From NCBI RefSeq assembly GCF_000308875.1, contig NZ_BAGL01000032.1:98716-162715 (forward strand): a stretch of 64,000 bases of DNA, read 5' to 3'. Below the pieces are notes generated by a model, which was given only the letters and a program-made list of their open reading frames with translations, ran no database searches and had not been told where the DNA came from. The DNA comes from Nocardia transvalensis NBRC 15921 (GTDB lineage Bacteria > Actinomycetota > Actinomycetes > Mycobacteriales > Mycobacteriaceae). Shown piece by piece: positions 32,767 to 41,472 of this stretch (position 1 is its first letter; each line of letters begins with the position of its first letter). The translations under genes and the position numbers were made by a program.

Positions 32767-35238
32767 ATGACGCGTGACCTGCCCATCGAGGACGACGATT
32801 CGGGCGCGGGCGATCACGCGGGGGACACCGCGTATCGCGTCGCGACCGGCGTCGCACGGGTGGCCAGGGCGGGCGCGTATGTCACCGGTGGCGCGCTGAT
32901 CGCCTCCAACGGCTCCCCGGCGCCGGCGAACGAGTCGCACACCAGCCGCATCACCGGGCTCACCAACGATCCACACCCGGATGCGCCGAGCCCGGTGGTG
33001 ACCTATCCGGATCCGGATCCGGACTCGGTCCCGCCTCCGGTGCTGGGCAAGCCCGCGCCACCCGTCCTCGCCGCGCCGGATCCGTCGGCCCACGCCCCGA
33101 ATCCGTGGGCGGCCCCGCAGGCGCAGAACCATGTCGACCTGTCCACGCCGGACGGCAGTTTCAGCGGCGGGGGCTACTGGTACTCGCAGCCGCTGGGTGA
33201 CGGGTACTCGCCGACCGCGCCGTCGGCCGGGACGCAGGGAAACTCGTCCTCCGATGCGGGAACGCACGGCTCCGGACATGCTCCGACGCCCGGGTACGGG
33301 GATTCCGGCACGATGCCCTTCGGCTCGCTCACCGATCCGGGCTTCGGGTTGCCGGGCCTGCCTGGCTTGGACGGCCAAGGTTTCAACCTGCCCGGATACC
33401 TCACTCATCCGACCAGTTCGACGATCGGGAATGTCGCGTCGACCGGTACGTCGCCGGAGGCTCGCTTCGCCGACACCGCCGACGACGGGTCGCACGCCTA
33501 CGGTCTGCCGGGCGCGGAATCGCATCCGGCCGCCTCGTTCGGGTCGGGCCTCGGCCTGCCCGGTACCGGCGGGTTGCACCTGCCGGGGATGAACGGTCTC
33601 GGCGCGGGCGGTTTCGGATTGTCCGACGGCACTCAATCGCAGGCCGACCATGCCTTCGGCGCGCAGCCGCAGGCGGGCCATGCCTTCGACGGCATCGGTG
33701 ACGACCATATGACCGGCGTCTTCTTCGGCGCGGAATCCACCCTCGACGTGCACATCGGGCTCGACGGCATCTGGGTGAGCGCCGATTCGCACGTCGATGT
33801 CGTCGTCGGGGAACTCGGGCATCAGCTCGACAGCTACGGCGACTGGCTGGATCACGGCGTGGGCGTCGCGACCCCGGCGGACGAGGCGAATCCGCTGCTC
33901 GCGGGGCTGGGCGCGCAGGCCTCCGGTTCGCAGAACGGTACCGGCGCGGTGGCGGGCGCACAGTCCGCGGGCGCACCCGGATCCGCCTCGGCGACGCCTG
34001 GGACGGGTTCCACGATGGCCGGCACCCAGGGTGTCCAGGCGGCCGGCGCCGCCCCCGTCGTCGGCTCCGCGGGCGCGCCCGGCCCGATCGCCGCCGCACC
34101 CGCGCCGATGTCCGGCCCCGCTCCCGCATCGATGCCGAATATTGCTGTCGCACAACCGATGCCGACCGCTCCCGTCGCGGCCCCCGCGCCCATCGCGGCC
34201 GCGCCCGCACCGGTGCCACCGCCGGCCCCGGTGCCGGTGCAGCCGGTGGCCGTGACCCCGTGGCAGACGACCATCCAGCCGGAGGCGGCCTCGCATCCGA
34301 TCGCCAATGTGCTGGTGGCTCACCCCGGCCCGACGCCGCTGACGGTGCCCGCCTTCGCCGCGCCGACCTTCTTCGACCACAATCCCGGCCGTCCGGAGCA
34401 CACCGGCGTGGGCGGGGGGCACGACGACGACGGTTCGCCCGCGTCCACGATCGCCCATTCGCTGACCGGCACCGCGGCACCGTCGACGACCCCGCACGTG
34501 GGCATCGTTCCCGGTCACACGAGCGGCAGCACCACGCCCTCGCACGGCGCGGAGCCGAGCCTGCCGGGCCTGCCGATCTTCGGACCGGGCTCCTCGACCA
34601 CGGTCGCCCCGACCACCCCGCCGGGGAGCAGCGAGCCGGGCACCACACGCCCGGAGTCGTCGAAACCCGAGACCACCCGGCCGGAGACCTCCACGAACCC
34701 GAGTGGCGCCCACGATTCGGACTCGCCGAGCGTCACCCCCACGGTGACCCCGCCTCGCGACACCGATTCCGATCATCCCGGCGGCGTGCACCGGCCCACC
34801 CCGTCCGATACCGACGACGCGACTACGACCGTGCCGACATACGACGGCCCGACCCGCGACGTCCCCTCCCATGAACCGTCCGCCTCCGACCCGACTACCA
34901 TGCCGGGGCATGCGTCGACGGTTCCCAGCATCAGCAAGCCCGCGCCGCCCGATACCGGCGACGTCGGTGGCGGCGCGTCCCACACGCAGCCTCCCGTGAC
35001 CGCGCCGCACACCCCGGTGAAGCCGCCGCCCACCGTGGATTCGTCGCCGGGCGGCTCGCATCCGATCAAACCCGCCGCGTACGAAGCGAATTCGTACGAC
35101 AGCGCGGTGTGGCCCGACCCCGGGCACACAGGGCTCGACGCCGGGCACGACGGGCTGGCGGGCACGCTGCTGCCCGGCCCCGCCGAGACCGACCACACGA
35201 TGGTGCACCTCGTCACCGACCACCACGTCATGCTGTGA
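32767..35238 (+). CDS. IniB-like Pro/Gly/Ser/Thr-rich protein
   Basis: An 823-residue low-complexity protein with almost no Lys or aromatic clusters and no signal peptide. A short amphipathic segment near the start (YRVATGVARVARAGAYVTGG) could touch the membrane. One ordered-looking island sits mid-protein (TLDVHIGLDGIWVSADSHVD, then VVVGELGHQLDSYGDWLDHG). Gly/Leu-Pro repeats such as GLPGLPGLDGQGFNLPGY precede it and a long Pro/Thr/Ser tail follows. Coupling by GTGA to an IniA-like dynamin GTPase mirrors the mycobacterial iniB-iniA order (envelope stress response). The assignment is by context and composition, not alignment. The 255-bp upstream gap holds the presumed promoter, and GCGGAG lies upstream of the ATG. 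Confidence 0.72.
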   Translation: MTRDLPIEDDDSGAGDHAGDTAYRVATGVARVARAGAYVTGGALIASNGSPAPANESHTSRITGLTNDPHPDAPSPVVTYPDPDPDSVPPPVLGKPAPPVLAAPDPSAHAPNPWAAPQAQNHVDLSTPDGSFSGGGYWYSQPLGDGYSPTAPSAGTQGNSSSDAGTHGSGHAPTPGYGDSGTMPFGSLTDPGFGLPGLPGLDGQGFNLPGYLTHPTSSTIGNVASTGTSPEARFADTADDGSHAYGLPGAESHPAASFGSGLGLPGTGGLHLPGMNGLGAGGFGLSDGTQSQADHAFGAQPQAGHAFDGIGDDHMTGVFFGAESTLDVHIGLDGIWVSADSHVDVVVGELGHQLDSYGDWLDHGVGVATPADEANPLLAGLGAQASGSQNGTGAVAGAQSAGAPGSASATPGTGSTMAGTQGVQAAGAAPVVGSAGAPGPIAAAPAPMSGPAPASMPNIAVAQPMPTAPVAAPAPIAAAPAPVPPPAPVPVQPVAVTPWQTTIQPEAASHPIANVLVAHPGPTPLTVPAFAAPTFFDHNPGRPEHTGVGGGHDDDGSPASTIAHSLTGTAAPSTTPHVGIVPGHTSGSTTPSHGAEPSLPGLPIFGPGSSTTVAPTTPPGSSEPGTTRPESSKPETTRPETSTNPSGAHDSDSPSVTPTVTPPRDTDSDHPGGVHRPTPSDTDDATTTVPTYDGPTRDVPSHEPSASDPTTMPGHASTVPSISKPAPPDTGDVGGGASHTQPPVTAPHTPVKPPPTVDSSPGGSHPIKPAAYEANSYDSAVWPDPGHTGLDAGHDGLAGTLLPGPAETDHTMVHLVTDHHVML

Positions 35239-37025
35239 CCGGAACAGCAGTGGAATCCTCCGCCGCCAAGCATCCCGACGCGATGGCGCCGCTGCTCGGC
35301 CTGCTCGACCAGCTGCTCGAACAGACCCGGACCGCCGGTCGCGCCGATCTGTCCGCCCGGCTGGGGATGTCCCGGTCCCGGGTCGCCGATCCGCGGGTGC
35401 GCCTGGTGGTGGTCGGGGAGCCCAAGAACGGGATGAGCACGCTGGTCAACGGCCTGGTCGGCACGGTGGTCAGCCCGACCGACAGCCGGATCAGCGTGCC
35501 CGCCATCGCCGAGTACGGCCCGCGGCCCACGGCCACCCTGATCCGCGCCATCGGCGGCGGCCGTACCGAGCGCCAGTCGGTCGACCCGCTCGATCCGGGT
35601 CCCGCGCTCGCGGCCGAGGGCGTGATCCGCGCGGAATTCACCGAACCCAGCCCGCTGCTGGCCGAGGGTTTCGTGGTGATGGACGCGCCCGGCGCGCCCG
35701 CCGACACCCCGACCACCTGGTCGCTGATCGCGGCCGCCGACGCCGTGCTCTACGTCGCCGATGCCGGATCTCCGTACAACCCGGACCAGATCGCCCTGCT
35801 CCAGCGCATCCAGCAGGTGTGCCCGACGGTCGTCTGCGTGCTCAACAAGATCGATCGGCATCCGCAGTGGGCGCGGGTGCAGCAGCGCAATCGTGAACTG
35901 CTCGACTCCGCCGGGCTCGGATTCGCGGTCGCGCCGATCTCGGCCGAACTGTATCTGCGCGCGAAGGGCGATCAGCGCCGCGATCTCGAGTCCGGGGTGC
36001 CGCAGCTGCTCGACCATCTGCGCGAATACGTGCTGCGACGCGCGGATACGGTCGCCCGCGAGGCCGCGGTGCGCGATATCCGCATGATCACCGATCATCT
36101 GGCGATGGCGCTGCGCACCGAGGCCGAGACGCTCCGCGATCCGCGGCGTCGCGGCGAATTCACCGAACAGCTGCGCGCGGCCCGCGCCGAGGCCGACGAA
36201 CTGCGCCAGCGTTCGGCGAACTGGCAGGTCACCCTCTCCGACGGCTGCTCGGAGTTGATGGCCGATATCGAGCACGACCTGCGACACCGGCTGCGCACCC
36301 TGATCCGCGAGGCCGAGGCCGAGATCGGCAAGCGCGATCCGGCCCGGCGCTGGCGCGAATTCGGCGCCGACCTGGACGCGCGCATCTGCGAGGCGGTGGA
36401 GGAGAACTTCGTCATCGCGCACTACCGCTCGATCGAGCTGGCCGAGCAGGTGGCGGAGAAGTTCCCGCACACCGAGTGGGATGTGCCGCTGCCGGATATG
36501 CGGCTGGAGAATCCGGGCGAGGTGCTCGAGCCGGTGGCCTCGCTGGAACCGCTCGGAAGCGCGAAAGTCAGTGTCACGCAATCGGTTCTGAACGCCATGC
36601 GCGGCTCCTACGCCGGCCTGCTGATGGTGGGCGTGCTCACCACGCTGCTGAATATGCCGCTGTTGAACTGGTATTCGGGTGCGGCCGCGGCGGTGCTGGG
36701 CGTGAACGCGCTGTGGGAGGACCGCCGGATGCGCCGCGAACGCCGCCAATCCGAGGCGAAGGTGGCCGTGGCGCGGCTGATGGACGACGTGATCTTCCAG
36801 GTGAGCAAGGAATCCCGGTTCCGCCTGCGCAACGTGCAGCGCACCCTGCGCGACCACTTCACCGAGATCGCGAACCAGACCCTCCGCTCGGTGGACGAAT
36901 CGCTGCGCGCCGCCGAGGAGGCCGCCGCGGTCCACTCGCCGGAAAGCCGTGACCGTCGCCTCACGGAGATCGAGAAAACCCTGGTCCGCCTCCGCGAGGT
37001 TCGGGAACGCGCCGACGCGGTGTAG
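35235..37025 (+). CDS. IniA-like dynamin-family GTPase with altered P-loop
   Basis: A 596-residue bacterial dynamin-like protein. G1 reads VVVGEPKNGMSTLVNGL (residues ~58-74), so the invariant Lys of GxxxxGK(S/T) is Met. G3 is intact (VMDAPGAPAD, ~residue 148), as is G4 (CVLNKIDRHPQW, ~206). A long helical stalk follows, then a membrane paddle region (YAGLLMVGVLTTLLNMPLLN, ~455-490). The C-terminal basic helices and the order of blocks match IniA, which binds and remodels membrane after isoniazid-type stress. The GTG start overlaps the preceding stop. The lost Lys would normally weaken GTP hydrolysis, so this may be a scaffold form or use another residue. Confidence 0.85.
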   Translation: MTGTAVESSAAKHPDAMAPLLGLLDQLLEQTRTAGRADLSARLGMSRSRVADPRVRLVVVGEPKNGMSTLVNGLVGTVVSPTDSRISVPAIAEYGPRPTATLIRAIGGGRTERQSVDPLDPGPALAAEGVIRAEFTEPSPLLAEGFVVMDAPGAPADTPTTWSLIAAADAVLYVADAGSPYNPDQIALLQRIQQVCPTVVCVLNKIDRHPQWARVQQRNRELLDSAGLGFAVAPISAELYLRAKGDQRRDLESGVPQLLDHLREYVLRRADTVAREAAVRDIRMITDHLAMALRTEAETLRDPRRRGEFTEQLRAARAEADELRQRSANWQVTLSDGCSELMADIEHDLRHRLRTLIREAEAEIGKRDPARRWREFGADLDARICEAVEENFVIAHYRSIELAEQVAEKFPHTEWDVPLPDMRLENPGEVLEPVASLEPLGSAKVSVTQSVLNAMRGSYAGLLMVGVLTTLLNMPLLNWYSGAAAAVLGVNALWEDRRMRRERRQSEAKVAVARLMDDVIFQVSKESRFRLRNVQRTLRDHFTEIANQTLRSVDESLRAAEEAAAVHSPESRDRRLTEIEKTLVRLREVRERADAV

Positions 37026-37079
37026 CGATCTGCGGTAAGTTACCTGGCCGAATGTGTTGTCGTCGTGGATGGAGCTCTC

Positions 37080-37349
37080 GTGCGCACCAAACTCCTCGCC
37101 GGAATTCCGGCCGCCGCGTTGCTGGCCTCGGGCGTTGCGCTGGTGTTCGCGCCGGCGGCCCAGGCCGTGCCGACCTACTCCTGCACCGCGCAGTCCGTCG
37201 ACGGGCAGCAGTTGGACCCGGTCGTCGTGGAGGCGCGCAACGGCGCCACGCAGGCCCGGCTGCGGGCCCGCCCGGAATGGCGGGGCCAGGCCAAATTCGA
37301 CACCATCCAGTGCACGCCGACCGGCGGCCAGGCTCCTTCGCAGCGCTGA
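37080..37349 (+). CDS. Small secreted protein
   Basis: About 89 residues: a Sec signal peptide (VRTKLLAGIPAAALLASGVA, then LVFAPAAQA with AxA cleavage) and a ~57-residue mature domain with two Cys (YSCTAQ...IQCTPTG) that could pair. GGAG six nt upstream selects the GTG at 37080 over the in-frame GTG at 37065. No family is recognised; short secreted disulfide proteins of this sort are common in Nocardia and mycobacteria. Confidence 0.7.
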   Translation: MRTKLLAGIPAAALLASGVALVFAPAAQAVPTYSCTAQSVDGQQLDPVVVEARNGATQARLRARPEWRGQAKFDTIQCTPTGGQAPSQR

Positions 37350-37356
37350 GCCGGCC

Positions 37357-39402
37357 TCAGACCGTCCGGTGAGCGGGCTGGAATTCGCCCGCCCGCACTG
37401 ATTCCTCCGCGCGGATCACGTGCATGACGGCGTTGATCAGCGCCAGGTGGGTGAACGCCTGCGGGAAGTTGCCGAGGTGCCGTCCCGAGCGCGGGTCGAT
37501 CTCCTCGGCGTAGAGCTTGAGCGGGCTGGAGTAGCCGAGCAGCCGTTCCAGCAGGTGCCGCGCGCGCTGCACCTCGCCGATCTCGACCAGCGCCGAGACC
37601 AGCCAGAACGAGCAGATGGTGAAGGTGCCCTCGACGCCGGACAGGCCGTCGTCGGTGGAGTCGGTCCGGTAGCGCAGGACCAGGCCCTGTTCGGTGAGGT
37701 CGTCGGCGATGGCCAGGACCGTATTGCGGACGCGCTCGTCGGTGGGGTGCAGGAATCGGACGAGGGGGACCAGCAGCAGCGAGGCGTCGAGGGTGTCGCC
37801 GCCGTAGGTCTGGGTGAAGACGCCGTCGGCGTTGACGCCGTTGTCGAGGATGTCGGCGTGGATCTCGTCGGCGATATCGTGCCATTTCTTGGCGTAGTCG
37901 TATTCGCCGTGCATCTCGGCCAATTTCGCGCCACGATCCAGTGCCACCCAGCACATGACCTTCGACGACGTGAAGTGGCGGGGTTCGCCGCGCACCTCCC
38001 ACATGCTGCGATCGGGTTCGCGCCAATGTTCGATGGCGGCCTGCACCTGTTTCTCCAGGATCGGCCACAGCGATTCCGGAACCTGCTGGCGGGAGCGGAC
38101 GTGCAGGTAGACCGAATCGAGAATGGTGCCCCAGATATCGTGCTGGTCCTGCTGGTAAGCGTCGTTACCGACCCGGACCGGGCGGGCGCCGTCGTAGCCG
38201 TGCAGGTGGCCGAGTTCGTATTCGGTGATCTCGCGTTCCCCGCCGATGCCGTAGAGCACCTGCAACGGCACGGTTTCGCCGTTGTCGGATTTGGCGACGT
38301 CGTAGAGGAAGGAGAAGAAATCGTCGGCCTCGCGGTTCAGCCCGAGCGTGTACAGACCCCACAGCGCGAATGTGGAATCACGCACCCAGCTGTAGCGGTA
38401 GTCCCAGTTGCGTTCTCCGCCGGGCGTTTCCGGCAGCGAGGTGGTCGCGGCCGCGAGCAGCGCCCCGGTCGGCGCGTAGGTCAGCCCCTTCAACGTCAAC
38501 GCGCTGCGCTGTAGATAACCGCGCCATTCGTGGTCGGGGAATTTGCCCAGGGTGATCCATTGCCGCCAGTACTCGGTGGTCGCCCACATCTTCTGCGCGG
38601 CCTCGGCGAAGGTCGTCGGCGGCGGCAGCGGTGACCACGACAGCGCCACGAAGACCTCGTCGCCCTCCTGCATCCGGGTGCGCGCCTGCGCGGACCGGCC
38701 CTCCAGGCCCAGCCGCATATCCGTCGTGAGCGTCAGGGTCGGCTCGTCGTGGCCGTCGGCGGCGTGTTCGCGGTGGGCGGTGGCCTGCTCGTAGACGTCA
38801 CCGGTGTATTGCCAGGTCGCGAGGCCGCGGTGGTAGTCGAACGACGGTTCGCAGGTCAGTTCGAGTTCGACGACGCCGTTCACGCATTTCACCGTCCGCA
38901 GCAGGATGTGCTCGGCATCCCAGTCCCGCGGGGTGCGGCGGTAGGTGCGGCTGCGCTTGTCGTTGTTGTGCCAGGGGCCCAGCACCAGCGCGTCGCGCAC
39001 GATGACCCACCCGGTCTCGGTCTGCCAGGTGGTCTCCACGATCATCCCGCCCGGCAGATACCGCCGGGCCGCGGGCACGTTCACCCCGTAGGGCCCCAGC
39101 CGGAAATGCCCCGCGCTGCGATCCAGCATCGCCCCGAACACGCTGGGGGAGTCCGGCCGCGGCAGGCACATCCACTCCACCGAGCCGTTGCGCGCGATCA
39201 GGCAGTTCGTCTCGCAGTCGGACAGGAACGCGTAGTCGTCGATGGGCGGGAACACCGAGCGGTGCGTGCCCGTGGGAGTCGGGATATAGCCTGCGGCCAG
39301 GGACGCGTCGGTCACGTCTTCGAGCGCGTCCCGCCGGACCGGCGCGTCGACCGGCAGCAGCCCGTCGGGCCCGGCGGAAATCGGTTCATCGTAAGACGAC
39401 AT
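37357..39402 (-). CDS. GH15-family glycoside hydrolase, probable trehalase
   Basis: A 681-residue cytosolic (alpha/alpha)6-barrel enzyme. The family start PPIDDYAFLSDCETNCLIA and NGSVEWMCLPRPDSPSVFG is clear, as is NWDYRYSWVRDSTFALWGLY with the substrate-contacting R-D pair. GDTLDASLLLVPLVRFLHP near the C-terminus is also typical. It corresponds to Rv2402, the mycobacterial GH15 trehalase that hydrolyses trehalose to glucose; a glucoamylase or isomaltase activity would share these motifs. Together with gpgP and octT, the window is rich in sugar-storage and glycolipid metabolism. It is convergent with the small secreted protein gene, 7 bp away. Confidence 0.88.
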   Translation of the reverse strand: MSSYDEPISAGPDGLLPVDAPVRRDALEDVTDASLAAGYIPTPTGTHRSVFPPIDDYAFLSDCETNCLIARNGSVEWMCLPRPDSPSVFGAMLDRSAGHFRLGPYGVNVPAARRYLPGGMIVETTWQTETGWVIVRDALVLGPWHNNDKRSRTYRRTPRDWDAEHILLRTVKCVNGVVELELTCEPSFDYHRGLATWQYTGDVYEQATAHREHAADGHDEPTLTLTTDMRLGLEGRSAQARTRMQEGDEVFVALSWSPLPPPTTFAEAAQKMWATTEYWRQWITLGKFPDHEWRGYLQRSALTLKGLTYAPTGALLAAATTSLPETPGGERNWDYRYSWVRDSTFALWGLYTLGLNREADDFFSFLYDVAKSDNGETVPLQVLYGIGGEREITEYELGHLHGYDGARPVRVGNDAYQQDQHDIWGTILDSVYLHVRSRQQVPESLWPILEKQVQAAIEHWREPDRSMWEVRGEPRHFTSSKVMCWVALDRGAKLAEMHGEYDYAKKWHDIADEIHADILDNGVNADGVFTQTYGGDTLDASLLLVPLVRFLHPTDERVRNTVLAIADDLTEQGLVLRYRTDSTDDGLSGVEGTFTICSFWLVSALVEIGEVQRARHLLERLLGYSSPLKLYAEEIDPRSGRHLGNFPQAFTHLALINAVMHVIRAEESVRAGEFQPAHRTV

Positions 39403-39469
39403 ATCCCCATCATCGGCGCTGCACGCTTCCCCCGTCCATAGAGCGGACGGGGAGGACTAGGCTGAGGCT

Positions 39470-39700
39470 GTGCATCGCATTGCTGGCTGGTGGGACGGCT
39501 TCGAACTCTGGGTGGCCGGACTGCCGTTCCTCCCGCAGTTTCTCGTGGTGCTGATCGGGGCCCTGCCGGTCAGCTTCGCCATCGCGTTCGCGCTCGATCG
39601 CGGACTGCGGGTGGTGCTGCGTGTGCTGGGCCGCGACCGGTCGGTGGATTCCGAGGCCGAGCGGCCCGCCCCCCGGCCCATCCACGAAGAGGCCGCCTGA
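39470..39700 (+). CDS. Small single-pass membrane protein
   Basis: A 76-residue protein with one helix (FLVVLIGALPVSFAIAFALD) and a charged cytoplasmic tail (EAERPAPRPIHEEAA). GGACTAGGCTGAGGCT precedes the GTG. Resembles the small Rv2401A-type membrane protein by size and place. The stop overlaps the next tiny reading frame (TGATG). Function unknown. Confidence 0.65.
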   Translation: MHRIAGWWDGFELWVAGLPFLPQFLVVLIGALPVSFAIAFALDRGLRVVLRVLGRDRSVDSEAERPAPRPIHEEAA

Positions 39701-39777
39701 TGCCCCGCTCCCGCGTACAGCTCGCACTGGTCGCGCTGCTCGTGCTGGTGATCGTCGCCTGGTTGATCACCCGCTGA
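39700..39777 (+). CDS. Possible 25-residue membrane microprotein
   Basis: ATG overlapping the previous stop (TGATG) opens a 25-codon frame reading MPRSRVQLALVALLVLVIVA and ending WLITR. It is a perfect single-span helix flanked by Arg residues. Translational coupling and the clean hydrophobic profile argue for a real small protein, but the length makes chance likely enough that homologues are needed to decide. Confidence 0.45.
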   Translation: MPRSRVQLALVALLVLVIVAWLITR

Positions 39778-39783
39778 GGTACT

Positions 39784-40056
39784 GTGCACGGCATGCCAAC
39801 CGATGAGGAATTCGCCGAGATCACGCAGCTGCTGGACGCCGACGAACTCGATGAGGGACCGCGCGTGCTCGCCACTCACTACGCGTCGCCGGAAGAGGCC
39901 GTGGAGATGGTGAAGGCAGCCCAGGTTCTCGGCCTGGGGGTGCGCCTGCACAACCAGCTCCGGGTGGAGGAGACCAACGAGGACGGCGAGGAGACCGCCA
40001 CCGAAGAGTGGATCATCGATCTCCTCGAGAGCCCGCCCGAGGTCGAGGACGAGTGA
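39784..40056 (+). CDS. Hypothetical acidic protein
   Basis: About 90 residues, strongly acidic, with an alpha/beta pattern: TDEEFAEITQLLDADELDEG, then SPEEAVEMVKAAQVLGLGVR and ATEEWIIDLLESP. The middle looks like a single helix-strand unit. GAGG four nt before the GTG at 39784 supports that start; an ATG at 39793 is alternative. Likely co-transcribed with the two small membrane proteins upstream. No family recognised. Confidence 0.65.
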   Translation: MHGMPTDEEFAEITQLLDADELDEGPRVLATHYASPEEAVEMVKAAQVLGLGVRLHNQLRVEETNEDGEETATEEWIIDLLESPPEVEDE

Positions 40057-40075
40057 TCGGCTGACGCCGATTTCC

Positions 40076-41110
40076 TCAGAGCCCCAACCTTTTTCCTAGT
40101 TTCGACACCGTTCCGCCCACCTCTTGGCCCACGGTGCTCACCGCGGCCCCGACATCGCGGCCGAGGTTGCGCACCGTGCGGACCAGGGGATCCTCCGACG
40201 AATCGAAATTCTCCCGGTACGAGCGCGCCGCCGCGCGGATCTCGTCCGTGATCCGGGTCTGCCGGTCGTGTTCGCGCAGCGGATAGCGGCCGTCGAGAAT
40301 GCGGTCGTACTCCCCGGAGGTGATCCAGCGCCGCAGCTCCGCGGCCCGCAGCACCGAGAACGGGTGCGTCCGCAGCTCCAGATTGAGCAGCTTCAACACG
40401 CCGTCGCGCAGGTCGCCGGTGCGGTCGTAGTCGTCGGCCTGCTGGAGGAAGGCGGCGTGGTTCATCTCGGTCACCATCGCGCCGCCGGCGAGCTTCATGT
40501 GCACCCGCACCGAGGCGTCCACATCCTGGCCGCACAGCAGCCCCGCGCGGTCGCCGGACAGCTCCGATTTGCGGCTCCACTCCATCAACGCCGCCACGAT
40601 CGCCCGCAGCGCCCAGCCACCGATCGGCATCCACCCGACGGTCGACGCCAGCCCGAGCAGATGCATCAGCATGGTGCGATAGACCGCGTGCCCGGACAGC
40701 GCGTGACCGAGTTCGTGGCCGACCACGAAGCGCAGCTCCTCGGTGTCGAGCAGTTCGATCAGGCCCGTGGTGATCACGATGAACGGCTCGTCCATGCCGA
40801 TGGTGAGCGCGTTGGCGCTCGGATCCTGCAGGACGAACAGTTGCGGCGTGACGGGCGCGTCGAGGATCCGCACGGCGTCCGCGCGCAGTTCGTGCAGCGT
40901 CTTGAACTGACGTTCGTCCACCCGGACGGCCGTCGCGAGATACAGCAGCCGATGCTGGCGTTCGCGCAGCAAACCCGACAGCGTGCGCAGCACCGTGTCG
41001 AAGCCCGTGAACGAGCGCAGCGCCACCAAGGCGGTCCGATCGGCAGGGTGCTCCCAGGCCCGCGTACTGATGCCGGGAAAGCTGCGGCGGATGCGGTCCG
41101 GACTGGTCAT
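40076..41110 (-). CDS. M48-family zinc metalloprotease
   Basis: A 344-residue peptidase. The zinc site VVGHELGHALSGH gives HExxH, and the third ligand lies ~55 residues on, in SRKSELSGDRAGLLCGQD (E within the SELSGD motif). FIVITTGLIELLDTEELRFV precedes the site, as in HtpX/Ste24-type M48 proteins. One or two hydrophobic stretches around the site (MLMHLLGLASTVGWMPIGGW) suggest membrane contact. GGGGGAA seven nt upstream fixes the ATG at 41110. It lies divergent from the sulfate importer. Role in membrane-protein quality control is inferred from the family. Confidence 0.9.
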   Translation of the reverse strand: MTSPDRIRRSFPGISTRAWEHPADRTALVALRSFTGFDTVLRTLSGLLRERQHRLLYLATAVRVDERQFKTLHELRADAVRILDAPVTPQLFVLQDPSANALTIGMDEPFIVITTGLIELLDTEELRFVVGHELGHALSGHAVYRTMLMHLLGLASTVGWMPIGGWALRAIVAALMEWSRKSELSGDRAGLLCGQDVDASVRVHMKLAGGAMVTEMNHAAFLQQADDYDRTGDLRDGVLKLLNLELRTHPFSVLRAAELRRWITSGEYDRILDGRYPLREHDRQTRITDEIRAAARSYRENFDSSEDPLVRTVRNLGRDVGAAVSTVGQEVGGTVSKLGKRLGL

Positions 41111-41472
41111 TTGGTTCCCCCGGTATGTTTTGTCTTGATTAGCGGGTCGTTCCCCCGCTCTGCTACAGTCTGCCCGTGAGGTCGAGTGTTGTACCGCAGG
41201 TCCGCCATGAATTGGCGTTGATCGCAGTCGGTTGCCTCGTCGTCGCGGACGTCTACTGTCGCTGATCGTCGAGCGGGCAGCTCTGCGCCGATTCCCAGTA
41301 GACTGGCGCGCATTCCTTTCGCAGACATGCCCGAACCCAGCCGGCCCCCGCGGTCGCAGTCGCGCCGTCGCCGCACCCACCGGCGATAGGTCTACTCAGG
41401 CAACCACAGTAGTTCCACCCGTCGCAGACTTCCCGGAACTGGGAACGGCGGTCAGCAGGAAGGTCCACCCCG
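41111..41472. other. 362-bp intergenic region between the M48 protease and subI
   Basis: Non-coding by composition. Two TANNNT-type -10 candidates face subI: TACAGT near 41164 and TAGACT near 41301. A TTGATT near 41136 is too far from the first to be a good -35. CTACT...AGTAG around 41390-41411 is a weak inverted repeat. No riboswitch class was recognised. Control of sulfate uptake by sulfur status probably acts here. Confidence 0.4.

Noticed and set aside
30013..35226. A 1737-codon open frame on the minus strand across lepA and the IniB-like gene
   Set aside because: It is antisense to lepA, which is unmistakable, and its translation is Arg/His/Gly-rich nonsense typical of GC-rich complementary frames.
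41111..41472. Sulfur-responsive riboswitch upstream of subI
   Set aside because: No recognisable SAM or other riboswitch core; only weak inverted repeats could be found by eye.
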